DNA from: Bacteroidia bacterium
GTDB taxonomy: Bacteria > Bacteroidota > Bacteroidia > Cytophagales > Cyclobacteriaceae
Assembly: GCA_016650355.1 (NCBI GenBank)
Contig: JAENVX010000166.1
Coordinates: 1-12,655 of the forward strand
Direction of reading: 5' to 3'
Length of the DNA stretch: 12,655 bases
A program made the translations under genes and the position numbers. The notes beneath the pieces are model-generated. The model saw only the letters and a list, made by a program, of their open reading frames with translations, made no database searches and was not told the origin of the DNA. Numbering within the stretch: position 1 is the stretch's first letter; each line of letters begins with the position of its first letter. Shown here in pieces: positions 12,122 through 12,655 of this stretch.

Positions 12122-12655
12122 TTACTCCTCAAACAATTCCAATTGAGAAGGCAACAATTGAAACGATCTGCGGTGAAGAGGTGTAATACCTAACGAACGG
12201 ATACCATCTCTATGTTCTTCTGTTGGGTAGCCAACATTTGTATTCCATCCGTATCCTGGAAATTGAATTGCTAATTTTGACATCAATTCATCCCGATAAG
12301 TCTTTGCTAAGATGGAAGCAGCAGCAATCGAAAGATATTTGCCATCCCCTTTGATAACACACTCGTGCAATAATCCTGGATAAGGCTTAAAACGATTTCC
12401 ATCAATCAGTAAGAACTCTGGTCGAACTTGTAATTTATTCAAGGCGAGATGCATGGCTTTAAATGAGGCATTCAAAATATTGATTTGATCAATCTCGCTG
12501 TTATTTACTTCTGCCACAGCCCACGCTATCGCATCACGCTTAATATCCAATTCTAAAATTTCCCTATCTTCTCTTACCAATTGTTTTGAATCATTTAGCA
12601 ATTCATGCTTATAGTCTTTTGGTAATATCACAGCAGCAGCAACTACTGGTCCGGC
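12122..12655 (-). CDS. rnhB: ribonuclease HII, N-terminus outside window
   Basis: 178 residues are visible; the frame is open to base 12655, where it reads AGPVVAAAVILPKD, the part just after the DEAGRG motif with the first two acidic catalytic residues. So the gene starts to the right of the window, and the GTG at 12631 is not its start. Later motifs are present: LLIDGN (third carboxylate), KGDGKYLSIAAASILAKTYRD (last catalytic Asp), GYGWNTNVGYPTEEH and HRRSF. RNase HII cuts the RNA strand of RNA/DNA hybrids and removes single ribonucleotides misbuilt into DNA. The visible length fits a protein of roughly 195-200 residues. Confidence 0.93.
   Translation of the reverse strand, partial: AGPVVAAAVILPKDYKHELLNDSKQLVREDREILELDIKRDAIAWAVAEVNNSEIDQINILNASFKAMHLALNKLQVRPEFLLIDGNRFKPYPGLLHECVIKGDGKYLSIAAASILAKTYRDELMSKLAIQFPGYGWNTNVGYPTEEHRDGIRSLGITPLHRRSFQLLPSQLELFEE

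Noticed and set aside
12629..12631. GTG as start of rnhB
   Set aside because: The frame continues to the window edge with conserved GPVVAAA residues, so the gene is truncated by the window and starts beyond it.

Overview
This window looks like a stretch of ordinary chromosome from a member of the Bacteroidota, probably Cytophagales-like. The evidence is moderate-to-low GC, start codons without Shine-Dalgarno sequences, promoters of the TTTG / TAnnTTTG type, and characteristic families: a DUF5009/NagX-like acyltransferase, a DUF2807 'SGSG' repeat protein, an N-acetylhexosamine kinase-like phosphotransferase and a small GIY-YIG nuclease. Apart from the DUF2807 gene and the partial gene at the left edge, all genes are on the minus strand. 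Genus-level placement is inference.

Layout. 1-360 (+): C-terminal end of a NagX-like membrane protein. 424-1506 (-): NahK-like sugar kinase. 1521-2080: a compact, unusual region with a tRNA-Arg(CCG) gene (1601-1672), a GIY-YIG nuclease ORF that ends inside that tRNA (1651-1905), a second broken copy of the tRNA 5' half (1908-2013) interrupted by a palindromic REP-like element, a further REP/tRNA-like fragment (1521-1570), a promoter and a terminator. 2107-4312 (-): YigZ, a TetA-type MFS transporter and a one-domain LuxR-type regulator, probably transcribed in that order. 4451-5272 (+): exported DUF2807 protein. 5378-9663 (-): MFS transporter, YhhN/TMEM86-type membrane protein, GalT and a GHMP kinase that resembles the kinase domain of plant L-arabinokinase more than ordinary GalK. 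9798-10893 (-): prfB (release factor 2) with its programmed +1 frameshift and a good Bacteroidota promoter. 10983-11453 (-): exported protein of unknown function. 11536-12084 (-): PduO-type cobalamin adenosyltransferase. 12122-12655 (-): rnhB, cut by the window edge.

How the genes fit together. The left part suggests amino-sugar handling (NagX-like and NahK-like proteins, convergent). The gal part pairs a sugar-1-kinase with a uridylyltransferase, giving a Leloir-type route whose sugar may be galactose or L-arabinose. prfB, the cobalamin gene and rnhB are housekeeping.

The most interesting structure is the tRNA-Arg/GIY-YIG unit. A 46-bp stretch (15 bp of tRNA leader plus tRNA nucleotides 1-31, stopping exactly at the anticodon stem/loop border) is present on both sides of the nuclease ORF. 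One copy is part of an intact tRNA; the other is displaced, broken by a REP-like element, and still carries the native-looking promoter. This resembles a very small nuclease-driven element that enters a tRNA gene and restores it with its own copy of the 5' half.
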